From Allobosea sp. (GTDB lineage: Bacteria; Pseudomonadota; Alphaproteobacteria; Rhizobiales; Beijerinckiaceae), in contig JAAEQB010000109.1 of assembly GCA_024231975.1 (NCBI GenBank), forward strand, positions 1 to 64,000: a stretch of DNA of 64,000 bases, given 5' to 3'. The position numbers and the translations under genes were made by a program. This document shows, piece after piece, positions 39,966-48,782 of the stretch. The notes beneath the pieces are model-generated. The model did no database searches, was not told the DNA's origin, and saw nothing but the letters and a program-made list of their open reading frames with translations. Each line of letters opens with the position of its first letter. Position 1 is the first letter of the stretch.

Positions 39966-41602
39966 GCGGAAGCTCCCGGCGCGCGGACGAAGTCGAGCAG
40001 GCCGCGTTTCTCCAGTTCGTCGCGGACCAGGCGCTTGGGCACCTTGCCGTAGCCGGATTTCGGCAGCTCCTCGAAGAAGAAGAAGCGCTTCGGCATCTTG
40101 TAGCGCGGGATCTTCTCGGCGAGGTAGCTCGCCAGCTCGTTCTCGTCGACAGGGCTGCGCGCGACGCAGACGGCGACGCCGATCTCGCCCCAGACCGCAT
40201 CGGGCACGCCGAGCACGGCGGCCTCCGCGATCTTGGGGTGGGTCAGGATCTTCTCCTCGATCTCGCGCGGATAGATGTTCGAGCCGCCGGAGATGTACAT
40301 GTCCGAGGCGCGGCCGGTGATGTAGGTAAAGCCCTCCTCGTCCATATGGCCGAGATCGCCGGTGCGGAACCAGCCATTGCGGAAGGATTTCGCATTGGCC
40401 TCCGGGTTCTCGTAATAGCCGGCGAAGACGGCCGGGCCGATCACGCAGATCTCGCCGGTCTCGAAGGGCTTGAGCTCCTCGCCCGCTTCGTTCTGGATCG
40501 CGACCTGGATGCCGGTGCGCTCGACGCCGCAGCTGCCGATCCGCGCTTCCGGCCCGTCCTCCTCCTCGTGCAGATAGGTCGGCAGCACGGTGATGTTGCC
40601 GGTGACCTCGCCCAGCCCGAAATACTGCACCAGCACCTTGCCGAGCTTCTTCAGCGCGGTCTTCTGGTCCTCGCGATACATCGGCGCGCCGGCATAGATG
40701 ACATGGCGCAGGCTGGAGTGATCGTGCTGATCGACGGCAGGATGCTCGACCAGCATCTTCAGGATCGTCGGCACGGTGAAGATGTTGGTGACGCGGTGCT
40801 TGGCGATCAGCCGGAAGGCCTCGTCGATGTCGAAGCGCTCGGTCGGCAGCAGGATCGAGGGCGCGCCGCGCGCCGACAGCACGAGCTGGTGGACGCCGGC
40901 GCCATGCGAGAGCGGCGCGACGACGAGCGAGGCGTCGTTCTCGGTCGAGCCCGGCACGAGATCGGCGAGATGGTTGGTGATGACGAAGCCCATCTGGCCA
41001 TGGGTCAGCACGGCCGCCTTGGAGCGGCCGGTCGTGCCGGAGGTGAAGAAGAACCAGCAGGGATCGTCGCGGTCGACGATCGCGTCGGGAACTCGCGTGC
41101 GTTGATTGGCTGCGATCGCCTCGCTCAGCGTCGTCTCGCCGAAGCTGCCGGCGCCGATCCGCCAGGTGAATGCGAGTGCCTTGCTCTCCTTGGCGACGGC
41201 GGCGGCATGCTCGGGGAAGTCGCCATGGCAGAGGAAGCCCTTGGCGCCCGAGGAGACTGCGAGATAGGCGACCTCGTCCGGCATCAGCCGGAAATTGGTG
41301 GGCACCCAGACCGCCCCCAGCCGGAAGGCGGCGAACATCGAGACGAACATCTCGTCGCAATTCTTCGAGTGGACGAGGATGCGGTCGCCCTTGCCGATGC
41401 CGCGCGCGGCCAGCGCCGCGCAGAGCGCGTGAGCCGCCGCATCGAGTTCGGCCCAGGTCCATTGCCGCTCGCCCCAGATCAGCCCGGGCCGGTCGCCGAA
41501 GCGGCGCGCATTGCGCGTCAGGACATGCGCGAGGTTCGCCACCCGCGTCGTCACGGGCGTCAATCCACCGACCGGGCCGGCGCCTGCTGCGCTCGTCGTC
41601 AT
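39962..41602 (-). CDS. Acyl-CoA synthetase (AMP-binding, class I adenylate-forming)
   Basis: A 546-residue ligase. AMP-binding P-loop FFFTSGTTGRSKAAVLTHGQ, the YFGLGEVTGNITVLP motif, the hinge TGDLGHMDEEGFTYITGR and the C-terminal catalytic Lys in LPKSGYGKVPKR are all present. It activates a carboxylate to its CoA thioester. Overlaps both neighbours by 4 bp. With the divergent TRAP transporter it forms an uptake-and-activation unit, probably for an aromatic, fatty or medium-chain acid (inference). Confidence 0.92.
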   Translation of the reverse strand: MTTSAAGAGPVGGLTPVTTRVANLAHVLTRNARRFGDRPGLIWGERQWTWAELDAAAHALCAALAARGIGKGDRILVHSKNCDEMFVSMFAAFRLGAVWVPTNFRLMPDEVAYLAVSSGAKGFLCHGDFPEHAAAVAKESKALAFTWRIGAGSFGETTLSEAIAANQRTRVPDAIVDRDDPCWFFFTSGTTGRSKAAVLTHGQMGFVITNHLADLVPGSTENDASLVVAPLSHGAGVHQLVLSARGAPSILLPTERFDIDEAFRLIAKHRVTNIFTVPTILKMLVEHPAVDQHDHSSLRHVIYAGAPMYREDQKTALKKLGKVLVQYFGLGEVTGNITVLPTYLHEEEDGPEARIGSCGVERTGIQVAIQNEAGEELKPFETGEICVIGPAVFAGYYENPEANAKSFRNGWFRTGDLGHMDEEGFTYITGRASDMYISGGSNIYPREIEEKILTHPKIAEAAVLGVPDAVWGEIGVAVCVARSPVDENELASYLAEKIPRYKMPKRFFFFEELPKSGYGKVPKRLVRDELEKRGLLDFVRAPGASA

Positions 41603-42447
41603 GGTGTCGTCTCCCCTGTCCTGATCTGGTCCTGCGCCGGCCTGGCCTGCCGCCGGTCGAGCATATCGGCGATCCGCAGTTCGACCTGCCGCGCCTCATG
41701 GCGCAACAGCGTGCCGAGCTCCTCCTGCCGCTGCGCCTGCATGCGGGAATCGATCGCGGCGATGCTGAGCGCTCCGGCGACACGCCCGTCCGGATAGCGC
41801 ACGGCGACGCCGATGCCCCATGAATTGGTGACGATGCGGCCGGGATTGAGGGCAAAGCCCTGCGCCCTGGCGAGGGAGATATCGGTGATCAGCTGCGCCG
41901 GCGAATAGGCCGGGTAGCGTGCCGCGAGGATGGCGCGGTTGGCCTCGATCACCGCGCTGGATTCGGCGTCCGGCATCAGCGCCAGCATGGCCAACGAGCC
42001 AGCCCCGACCCCGAGCGGATGCTGGTCGCCGGCCTGGAGGGCGTGGGTACGCACCGGCCAGGTGCCTTCCTCGCGATGCAGGCAGATGGCGAAGCGGTCG
42101 CGCCGGATCGAGAAGAAGCTGGTATCCTGCGTCGTGTCGGAGAGCGCATGCAGGCTCGCCATGGCGAGGTCGAGCAGGCCGTGGCGCTGGCCCGAGAGCA
42201 GGCCGAGCACGAAAGCCTCCTCGCCGAGATGGTAGCGCCGCGTGCGTGCCTCCTGCTCGACGAGGCCGGCCCGCATCAGCGCCAGCAGCAGGCGTCGGAC
42301 GGTCGGCTTGTTCAGCCCGCTTTCCCCGACGATCTCGCTGAGCGGCAGGCCCGACGCGCTCTCGCGGCCAACAAGCGCCAGCAAGCGCAAGGCGCGGTCG
42401 ACGCTCTGCGAGCCTGACAGATCGGGCGTCGATAGGGCCTCGGGCTG
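41599..42447 (-). CDS. IclR-family transcriptional regulator
   Basis: A 282-residue IclR regulator: winged helix at about 15-70 (SQSVDRALRLLALVGRES, LSEIVGESGLNKPTVRRLLLAL) and a ligand-binding domain ending in the usual GALSIAAIDSR stretch. ATG 42447 has AGAGGA upstream; the frame continues to TTG 42528 without a good site. It is divergent from the fused TRAP permease (180-bp spacer) and is the first gene of the operon with the acyl-CoA synthetase, which it likely controls along with the transporter. Confidence 0.9.
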   Translation of the reverse strand, partial: QPEALSTPDLSGSQSVDRALRLLALVGRESASGLPLSEIVGESGLNKPTVRRLLLALMRAGLVEQEARTRRYHLGEEAFVLGLLSGQRHGLLDLAMASLHALSDTTQDTSFFSIRRDRFAICLHREEGTWPVRTHALQAGDQHPLGVGAGSLAMLALMPDAESSAVIEANRAILAARYPAYSPAQLITDISLARAQGFALNPGRIVTNSWGIGVAVRYPDGRVAGALSIAAIDSRMQAQRQEELGTLLRHEARQVELRIADMLDRRQARPAQDQIRTGETTP

Positions 42448-42626
42448 CATGTCCTCTGCCGTCTTGGGTCCATGATGCGGACCTCTTGTCTGCTTCAAAG
42501 GTGTAGATGCCGGCGTCGGTGATTGCAACAGCAGTCGATCCGTGTATGGTCCAGCCGGAACGAGCGAGCTAAATCGCCATAATATGGACCCGCCGGATTG
42601 GCGGGTAGTCGGGAGGAGCGGCCCTT

Positions 42627-44537
42627 ATGGCCGAAGCAAGCACGAGCGCGGTCGTCGGTGCGCATGCCAGCGCAAGTCCTAGCGATGGCGTCGCCGCGGT
42701 CCTGGAGAGCCTCGACCACACGCCGAAGCGTGTCGGCTCGGCGCTGGTGCGTCCGCTCGAGATGGTTGCCGCGCTCCTGCTCGTCGCCATCGTCACCCTG
42801 CTGCTCGCCGGCGTGACCTCGCGCTATCTCCTGTCGATCCCGGTGGTCTGGATCGACGAGGCCGCCTCGATCTGTTTCCTTTGGCTCGCCATGCTCGGCG
42901 CCGCGATCGCGATCGACCGCAACGAACACCTGCGCCTGACGCTGTTCGTCGGCATGCTGCCTGGGCGGCTGCGAGGCCTCGCCCATGCTTTCGGCCTGCT
43001 CGCGGTCGCGACCTTCCTCGCGGTGATGACCTGGCCGGCGATCGACTATGTCATCGAGGAATCCTACGTCACCTCGGCGGCGCTCAACATCCCATCGAGC
43101 TACCGGGTCTCGGCCATCGCCTTCGGCATCATCGCCATGCTGGCGCTGGTGCTGACCTATGCTGTCAGGACCTGCGCCCCGCGTGACCTCGTGATCGCAG
43201 CCGTGGTAATCGGCCTCGTTGCGACGGCGTTCTTCCTGCTGACGCCGGTGTTCAAGACGCTGGGCTACGTCAACATCGCCATCTTCCTGCTCGGCGTCGT
43301 CGGGCTCTGCCTCGTTGCCGGCGTGCCGATCGCCTTCTGCTTCGGGCTGGGCGCGCTCTGCTTCCTCTCCTTCAGCACCAGCGTGCCGATCTTCGTCATG
43401 ATCGGGCGCATGGACGAGGGCATGTCGAGCCTGATCCTGCTCTCGGTGCCGATCTTTGTGCTGCTCGGCTGCGTGCTCGACTCGACCGGCATGGGCAAGG
43501 CGATCGTCGACTTCCTCGCCTCGCTGCTGGGCCATGTCCGCGCCGGCATGTCCTATGTCCTGCTCGGCTCGCTCTTCCTGGTCTCCGGTATCTCCGGCTC
43601 CAAGGTCTCCGACATGGCGACGGTGGCGCCGGCGCTGTTCCCGGAGATGAAGCGGCGCGGCTACCAGCCGAAGGAGCTGATCGCGCTGCTTTCGACCGGC
43701 GCCGCCATGGCCGAGACGGTGCCGCCCTCGATCGTGCTGATCGTGCTCGGCTCGGTCGCCGGCGTCTCGATCGCCGGGCTCTTCACCAACGGCCTCGTCG
43801 TTGCGACCGTGTTGCTGCTGGTGCTCGCCATCCTGGCGCGCTGGAAGGCGCGGGGTGAGATGCTGAAGGGCGTGCGCCGCGCGCCCTTCGCGACGATCTG
43901 GAAGACGGCGCTGATCGCGGCGCCGGCGCTCGTCCTGCCGTTCCTGATCCGCAGCGCGGTGGGCGGCGGCGTCGCCACCGCGACCGAGGTCTCGACCATC
44001 GCGGTGCTCTACGCGCTGATCGTCGGCATCGTGCTCTATGGCGGCATCAGCTGGCGCACCTTCTACGGCATGCTGGTCGAGACCGCGGCGCTCTCGGGCG
44101 CGATCCTGATGATCTTGGGCACCGCCTCGGCCATGGCCTGGGCCCTGACGCAGACCGGTTTCGCCCGCGACCTCGCCAGCGCGATGTCGCATCTGCCCGG
44201 TGGCTGGATCAGCTTCATGGCGGTGACGGTCGTCGTCTTCATGATCCTCGGCTGCGTGCTCGAGGGCCTGCCGGCGATCGTGCTGATGGCGCCGCTGATG
44301 TTCCCGATCGCCAAGAGCCTCGGCATCAACGACATCCACTATTCGATGGTGGTGGTCACGGCGATGAACATCGGCCTGATGACCCCGCCGATCGGCATCG
44401 GCTTCTACATCGCCTGCAAGATCGGCAATGTCGAACCGGACGAGGCGATGGGCGCGATCTGGCCTTATCTCGTCGCGCTGCTCGCCGGTCTCGCCATCAT
44501 CGCCTATGTCCCGTCCTTCTCGACGATGTTCCTGTGA
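42627..44537 (+). CDS. Fused TRAP transporter permease (DctQ-DctM)
   Basis: A 636-residue fusion. Residues 40-190 form the four-helix DctQ part (WIDEAASICFLWLAMLG, IDRNEHLRLTLF) and the rest the 12-helix DctM domain (GSKVSDMATVAPALFPEMKRRG, ATEVSTIAVLYALIVG, MTPPIGIGFYIACKIG). It imports a carboxylate using a sodium or proton gradient with the DctP-type protein encoded next. The sequence differs from the TAXI-type fusion at 30-32 kb and the separate DctQ/DctM at 62-64 kb, so three TRAP systems lie in one window. Confidence 0.93.
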   Translation: MAEASTSAVVGAHASASPSDGVAAVLESLDHTPKRVGSALVRPLEMVAALLLVAIVTLLLAGVTSRYLLSIPVVWIDEAASICFLWLAMLGAAIAIDRNEHLRLTLFVGMLPGRLRGLAHAFGLLAVATFLAVMTWPAIDYVIEESYVTSAALNIPSSYRVSAIAFGIIAMLALVLTYAVRTCAPRDLVIAAVVIGLVATAFFLLTPVFKTLGYVNIAIFLLGVVGLCLVAGVPIAFCFGLGALCFLSFSTSVPIFVMIGRMDEGMSSLILLSVPIFVLLGCVLDSTGMGKAIVDFLASLLGHVRAGMSYVLLGSLFLVSGISGSKVSDMATVAPALFPEMKRRGYQPKELIALLSTGAAMAETVPPSIVLIVLGSVAGVSIAGLFTNGLVVATVLLLVLAILARWKARGEMLKGVRRAPFATIWKTALIAAPALVLPFLIRSAVGGGVATATEVSTIAVLYALIVGIVLYGGISWRTFYGMLVETAALSGAILMILGTASAMAWALTQTGFARDLASAMSHLPGGWISFMAVTVVVFMILGCVLEGLPAIVLMAPLMFPIAKSLGINDIHYSMVVVTAMNIGLMTPPIGIGFYIACKIGNVEPDEAMGAIWPYLVALLAGLAIIAYVPSFSTMFL

Positions 44538-44682
44538 GGCGCGCCATGCCGCTCCATCATGGCCACCCGTCGCAACCACCGATTGCCGGGCGACGAAAAC
44601 CCGCGCCAGCATGACGAAAACACCTTTGTGCATCCGAGCCAGGGCGCGCTGACACGTGAAGAACCTTCAGGGAGGAAAGACC

Positions 44683-45696
44683 ATGTCCATTTCACGCCGC
44701 ACAATCCTGCAGGGCGCGACCGCTGCCGCTACGGTCGGCACCTTCTCGATCGCCCGCGCCCAGACGCCGGAGTTCACCTACAAATACGCCAACAACCTGC
44801 CGCTGGCGCATCCGATGAACGTGCGCGCCGCCGAGGCGATGGAGAAGATCAAGGCCGAAACCAATGGCCGGGTCGTCATCCAGATCTTCCCGAACAACCA
44901 GCTCGGCTCCGACACCGACATGCTGAACCAGGTCCGCTCCGGCGGCGTCGAGTTCTTCACGTTGTCGCCGCTGATCCTGTCGACGCTGGTGCCGAACGCC
45001 TCGGTCAGCGGCATCGGCTTCGCCTTCCCGGACTATGACTCGGTCTGGAAGGCGATGGATGGCGAGCTCGGCGCTTATGTCCGCGGCCAGATCGCCAAGG
45101 CGAACCTGCACGTCCTCGACAAGATCTGGGACAATGGCTTCCGCCAGATGACCTCGTCGAAGGGCCCGATCAACTCCCCGGCCGACCTCAAGGGCTTCAA
45201 GATCCGCGTGCCGGTCTCGCCGCTCTGGACCTCGATGTTCAAGGCCTTCGACTCGGCCCCGGCCAGCATCAACTTCGCCGAGGTCTATACCGCGCTGCAG
45301 ACCAAGATCGTCGACGGCCAGGAGAACCCGCTGGCGATCATCGCGACCGCCAAGCTTTTCGAAGTGCAGAAGTATCTCTCGCTGACCAACCACATGTGGG
45401 ACGGCTTCTGGTTCCTGGCCAATCGCCGCGCCTGGGAGCGGCTGCCGCAGGACCTGCGGACGATCGTTGCCAAGAACATCGACGCCGCCGCTTTGCTGGA
45501 GCGCGCCGACGTCGCCAAGCTCAATGCCGGCCTGCAGGCCGAGCTGACCTCGAAGGGCATGGTTATCAACCAGACCAAGGCCGACGAATTCCGCGCCGCG
45601 CTGCAGAAGGCCGGCTTCTACGGCGAGTGGAAGGGCAAGTACGGCGACGAGGCTTGGGCGATCCTCGAGAAGGCGGTCGGCGGCAAGCTCGCCTGA
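44683..45696 (+). CDS. dctP: TRAP transporter DctP-type solute-binding protein
   Basis: A 337-residue periplasmic binding protein with a signal peptide of Tat flavour (SRRTILQGATAAATVGTFSIARA) and the DctP fold: YANNLPLAHPMNVRAAE at the mature start, the FKIRVPVSPLWTSMFKAF carboxylate-binding Arg motif and EVYTALQTKIVDGQENP. ATG 44683 follows GGGAGGAAAG; a further in-frame start at 44656 lies before the ribosome site. It is the partner of the fused permease 145 bp upstream. Ligand unknown, probably an organic acid. Confidence 0.93.
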   Translation: MSISRRTILQGATAAATVGTFSIARAQTPEFTYKYANNLPLAHPMNVRAAEAMEKIKAETNGRVVIQIFPNNQLGSDTDMLNQVRSGGVEFFTLSPLILSTLVPNASVSGIGFAFPDYDSVWKAMDGELGAYVRGQIAKANLHVLDKIWDNGFRQMTSSKGPINSPADLKGFKIRVPVSPLWTSMFKAFDSAPASINFAEVYTALQTKIVDGQENPLAIIATAKLFEVQKYLSLTNHMWDGFWFLANRRAWERLPQDLRTIVAKNIDAAALLERADVAKLNAGLQAELTSKGMVINQTKADEFRAALQKAGFYGEWKGKYGDEAWAILEKAVGGKLA

Positions 45697-45722
45697 GCAC
45701 AGGATTAGCCTCGAAGAGATCG

Positions 45723-45752
45723 TTGCGGCGCGCCTTCCCGGGCGCGCCGCAA
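45723..45752. terminator. Bidirectional hairpin terminator after dctP
   Basis: A perfect 12-bp stem, TTGCGGCGCGCC (45723-45734) and GGCGCGCCGCAA (45741-45752), with a 6-base loop lies between the convergent dctP-type gene and the outer-membrane barrel gene. Confidence 0.75.
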
Positions 45753-45757
45753 GCGTT

Positions 45758-46933
45758 TCAGCCGCCCTTCTTCGCGCTCTTGCCCGGCTCGCTGAAGTCG
45801 AATTGCTTCTGCAGACCGAGTTGGACGACGAAGCCCGGCACGGCCTCCAGCCCGGTATCCTTGGTCTTGCGCCAGGCGGCCGAGGCGGTCGCGGTCATGC
45901 CGTTGCCGAGACCACGGGCATAGTCGAGGCCGATGCTCGATGTCCGCGTCGTCGCGTCTAGCCCGAGATAATCCTCCAGCTTCTGCCGGACGGTGAGGGA
46001 GAGCGCGTTGGTGTCGTTGAAGCGTGCGGTGAGTTTGCCCTCGTGCTGCGTCACGAGGTTGATCACCGCGAAGGGCAGGGTGGTGTCCTCGACGGTGCGG
46101 CCCGATGACAGGTCGAGCGTCAGCCATTCATAGGGAACGCGGAGCTTGGCGGTATAGAGCAGCTTCTTCTCGTTCTCGAATTCCTTGTCCGGGAAGATGA
46201 CCTGCAGCGGCGAGAGCGAGGCTTCGAAGCTCGCCCCCTTCAACGCCGTCGAGACGAACAAATTGGGCTGCAGCCGATAGTTGTCGCGGCGCATGCCGAG
46301 ATAATCGGTGCCGTTGGTGAAGCGCGTGCTCGACGTCGTGAAGGAGACGCCGATCTCGGTCTCGCCCTGGCGCCAGGCGATGCCCGGCGTGATGCCGAGC
46401 GTGGCGAGGTTCTCGTCCTGCGGCAGGAAATCGCCATTGGCGAAGACGTTGCGCTCGTTCAACGCAGCGAGCCGCGCTTCAGCGTTGGCGAAGAGCCGAA
46501 AAGAGCCGAGGCTGAGATTGAGCCGCTCGCGCCAGGTCAGCGCATTGCGTCGTCGCGACCAGGTCTGCTCGTTCTCGATCGCGAGCGAGGATTGCAGGGT
46601 GAGGTTCTCGCCGATCCCGGTGGCGTGCTTCAGCGTCAGCGCATGCGAGCGGCTGGCGGCGAGCTGGCGCGGATCGTATTGGGTATCGACCAGCAGCAGG
46701 TCGAGCCCGTAACCGTCCTGCGCCGTGCCGCGCAGATAGTTCCAGCTCGCGAAGCCGGTCAGCGTCGGGCTGCCCTTTTCGCCCTTGCTGTTGGTCGGGC
46801 TGGAGTCGAAGCCGCCGCGCAATCCGACCACCGCATTTGAGAGCAAGGTCTCGGCTGCAGCCTCTCCAGCTGCGGCAGGAACGACACTGATCAAGACGCA
46901 AAACAGCGCGAAGACTGACCTGACAGGACGCAT
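45758..46933 (-). CDS. Outer-membrane beta-barrel protein, unknown function
   Basis: A 391-residue exported protein: signal peptide MRPVRSVFALFCVLISVVPA ending near AAAG, then alternating beta strands with aromatic girdle residues over the whole length (for example LTLQSSLAIENEQTW, TEIGVSFTTSSTRF, TASAAWRKTKDTG), close to BBP2/OMP-type barrels. The usual terminal aromatic is replaced by a short Lys-rich tail after QKQFDFSE. ATG 46933 has GAGAGGGG 8 bases upstream; ATG 46939 is too close. It is divergent from a Gly-rich secreted protein gene and is the second barrel linked to a low-complexity secreted protein in the window. Confidence 0.75.
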   Translation of the reverse strand: MRPVRSVFALFCVLISVVPAAAGEAAAETLLSNAVVGLRGGFDSSPTNSKGEKGSPTLTGFASWNYLRGTAQDGYGLDLLLVDTQYDPRQLAASRSHALTLKHATGIGENLTLQSSLAIENEQTWSRRRNALTWRERLNLSLGSFRLFANAEARLAALNERNVFANGDFLPQDENLATLGITPGIAWRQGETEIGVSFTTSSTRFTNGTDYLGMRRDNYRLQPNLFVSTALKGASFEASLSPLQVIFPDKEFENEKKLLYTAKLRVPYEWLTLDLSSGRTVEDTTLPFAVINLVTQHEGKLTARFNDTNALSLTVRQKLEDYLGLDATTRTSSIGLDYARGLGNGMTATASAAWRKTKDTGLEAVPGFVVQLGLQKQFDFSEPGKSAKKGG

Positions 46934-47154
46934 GGACATCACCCCTCTCAGTCGAGGATAGGTGATCATGCCTAATGGCTGGTTAAAATAGGCAAGTTCT
47001 CGAACGTAATCTCAAAGATAGATCTGATGTAATATACATTTATCTACGCAATGATCGTAGTTGTATTCGAAAGCTGCGCGATTAACGCTAGCAAGTATGG
47101 TTAATAATGTGTTCAGGTTGCTATAAAAGATAAATACAACCAAAACGTGTATAT

Positions 47155-47173
47155 CGCTTCGATCCCCGAAGCG
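47155..47173 (+). promoter_or_regulatory. 5' leader stem-loop before the Gly-rich gene
   Basis: A 7-bp stem, CGCTTCG (47155-47161) and CGAAGCG (47167-47173), with a 5-base loop sits 17 bp before the ATG and just before a GGGAGAGAAAG ribosome site. A TATAAA at 47122-47127 could be the -10. Such leader hairpins can stabilise abundant mRNAs. Confidence 0.4.
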
Positions 47174-47190
47174 GAAGCAGGGAGAGAAAG

Positions 47191-47460
47191 ATGAAATACG
47201 CGTTTGTTCTTGCCTCGATCGCCGCCTTCTCCGTCAGCCCGGCCTTCGCCGGCGGTCATGGCGGTTCCGGCAAAGGCGGCGGCCTTCTCGGCGGTCTCGT
47301 CACCACGGTGGCCTCCGTCACGACCGCGGTCTCCAACGTCAAGGTGCTCAACAACGTTTCGGTGCTGAGCGGCAATGGCATCCTCAACGGCAACAAGGTC
47401 AGCGTCGGCCGCGGCGGCATCGGGATCGGCAATGGCGGGCATGGCTGCGGCTGCAACTGA
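47191..47460 (+). CDS. Small Gly-rich secreted protein
   Basis: An 89-residue protein. Signal peptide 1-20 (KYAFVLASIAAFSVSPAFA) is followed by a Gly/His-rich start (GGHGGSGKGGG), a Val/Ser/Asn-rich middle with repeat-like VSNVKVLNNVSVLSGNGILN, and a Gly-rich tail closing with HGCGCN. The alternating Val/Asn middle resembles beta-strand-forming fibre proteins, but there is no curlin or FapC repeat. It has a strong ribosome site, its own perfect terminator and an outer-membrane barrel gene divergent to it. A surface structural protein is plausible. Confidence 0.75.
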   Translation: MKYAFVLASIAAFSVSPAFAGGHGGSGKGGGLLGGLVTTVASVTTAVSNVKVLNNVSVLSGNGILNGNKVSVGRGGIGIGNGGHGCGCN

Positions 47461-47500
47461 TCCCAGAAGGTGACCAGCCGGCGATCGCCCGGCGCGGAGG

Positions 47501-47526
47501 AAAGAGGGGCCTCGCAGCCCCTCTTT
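47501..47526 (+). terminator. Intrinsic terminator of the Gly-rich gene
   Basis: A perfect 10-bp stem, AAAGAGGGGC (47501-47510) and GCCCCTCTTT (47517-47526), with a 6-base loop and a T-run at its end, 40 bp after the Gly-rich stop. Confidence 0.85.
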
Positions 47527-47549
47527 TCATGTCCGGTAAAGACGATTGT

Positions 47550-47567
47550 CTACCTGCCGATCGGTAG
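47550..47567 (+). promoter_or_regulatory. Candidate TetR-type operator before acyl-CoA dehydrogenase
   Basis: CTACC (47550-47554) and GGTAG (47563-47567) form an inverted repeat with CCGATCGG in its middle, much like the ACCTACCGACCGGTAGGT-type sites of TetR repressors for acyl-CoA genes. It lies 10 bp before the dehydrogenase start, and a TetR gene is second in the same operon. Confidence 0.5.
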
Positions 47568-47576
47568 GTTAGGCTG

Positions 47577-48782
47577 ATGCGGAAGGCAGCGGAGATGATG
47601 GCGGCGATGGACGATTTCGATGCGGTCGGCAGCGGCACGCTGCGCTCGCCCTATTTCGGCGAGGAGCACGAGGCGCTGCGCGACCAGCTGCGCCGTTTCG
47701 TCACGAACGAGGTCAAGCCGCACGGGCTCGCCTGGGAGGAGGCCGGCATGGTGCCGCGGCAGGTTCTGGCCCGCATGGGCGAGCTCGGCTTCCTCGGCAT
47801 CCGCTACCCCGCTGAGTATGGCGGCTCCGAGCTCGACACGCTCGCGACCGTGGTGCTGGCCGAGGAGCTCGGCCGCTCGACCTTCTCGGGCTTCGCCATC
47901 ACCGCGCTCGTGCACACCGATATGGCATCGGTTCATGTCTTCAATGCCGGCAGCAAGGCGCAGCGCGACCGCTGGATGCCCGACATCGTCGCCGGCAAGG
48001 TGATCTGCGCGATCGCGGTGACCGAGCCTGATGCCGGCTCCGACGTGAAGGGCATCCGCACCACAGCCCGGCGCGAGGGCAATTCCTATGTGCTGAACGG
48101 CGCAAAGATGTTCATCACCAATGGCGTCCATGCCGATCTCTATTGCGTCGCCGCCAAGACCGATCCGTCCGGCAAGCCGTCGCAATCGGTCTCGATGTTC
48201 CTGGTCGAGAAGGGCACGCCGGGCTTCCGCGTCAGCCGCGCCCTCGATAAGCATGGTTGGCGCTCCTCCGATACGGCCGAGCTGGTCTTCGAGGAGTGCC
48301 GCATTCCCGCGGAGAACCTGCTCGGCGGCGAAGGCCGCGGCTTCTACGCGATCATGCGCAATTTCCAGAACGAGCGCACCGTGATCGGCGCGATGGCGAT
48401 GGGCGAGGCGCAGGCCGCGATCGAATTGACGGTCGACTATGTCCGCACCCGCACCGCCTTCGGCGCCCCGCTCTGGCAGAAGCAGGCGATCCGCCAGAAG
48501 CTCGCTATGCTTTCCGCCAAGGTCGAGGCCGGCCGCCAGCTCGTCCACCACGCCGCCTGGCTCGACGCCAAGGGCTTCGACGCGACGCGCGAGGTCTCGA
48601 TGGTCAAGGCCTATTGCGGTGAGCTGGTCAACGAAGTCATGTATGCCTGCGTCCAGTTCCATGGCGGCATGGGTTTCATGCGCGAGAGCGCGATCGAGCG
48701 CATGGCCCGCGATGCCCGCGTCCAGGCGATCGGCGGCGGCGCCACCGAGGTCATGCTCGAAGAGGTGGCGAAGCGGCTGTGA
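47577..48782 (+). CDS. Acyl-CoA dehydrogenase
   Basis: A 401-residue FAD enzyme of the ACAD family. FAD/substrate motifs are visible: CAIAVTEPDAGSDVKGIRTTA, MFITNGVHADLYCVAAKT, the QAAIELTVDYVRTRTAFGAPL helix, and the C-terminal GGMGFMRESAIERMARDARV. It introduces an alpha-beta double bond into an acyl-CoA. ATG 47577 is used, though ATGs at 47595 and 47604 are alternatives. The next gene, a TetR regulator, overlaps it by 4 bp. Confidence 0.92.
   Translation: MRKAAEMMAAMDDFDAVGSGTLRSPYFGEEHEALRDQLRRFVTNEVKPHGLAWEEAGMVPRQVLARMGELGFLGIRYPAEYGGSELDTLATVVLAEELGRSTFSGFAITALVHTDMASVHVFNAGSKAQRDRWMPDIVAGKVICAIAVTEPDAGSDVKGIRTTARREGNSYVLNGAKMFITNGVHADLYCVAAKTDPSGKPSQSVSMFLVEKGTPGFRVSRALDKHGWRSSDTAELVFEECRIPAENLLGGEGRGFYAIMRNFQNERTVIGAMAMGEAQAAIELTVDYVRTRTAFGAPLWQKQAIRQKLAMLSAKVEAGRQLVHHAAWLDAKGFDATREVSMVKAYCGELVNEVMYACVQFHGGMGFMRESAIERMARDARVQAIGGGATEVMLEEVAKRL

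Noticed and set aside
42495..44633. 712-codon minus-strand frame rich in Arg, His, Asp and Gln
   Set aside because: Antisense of the fused TRAP permease; the composition is the mirror of hydrophobic codons.
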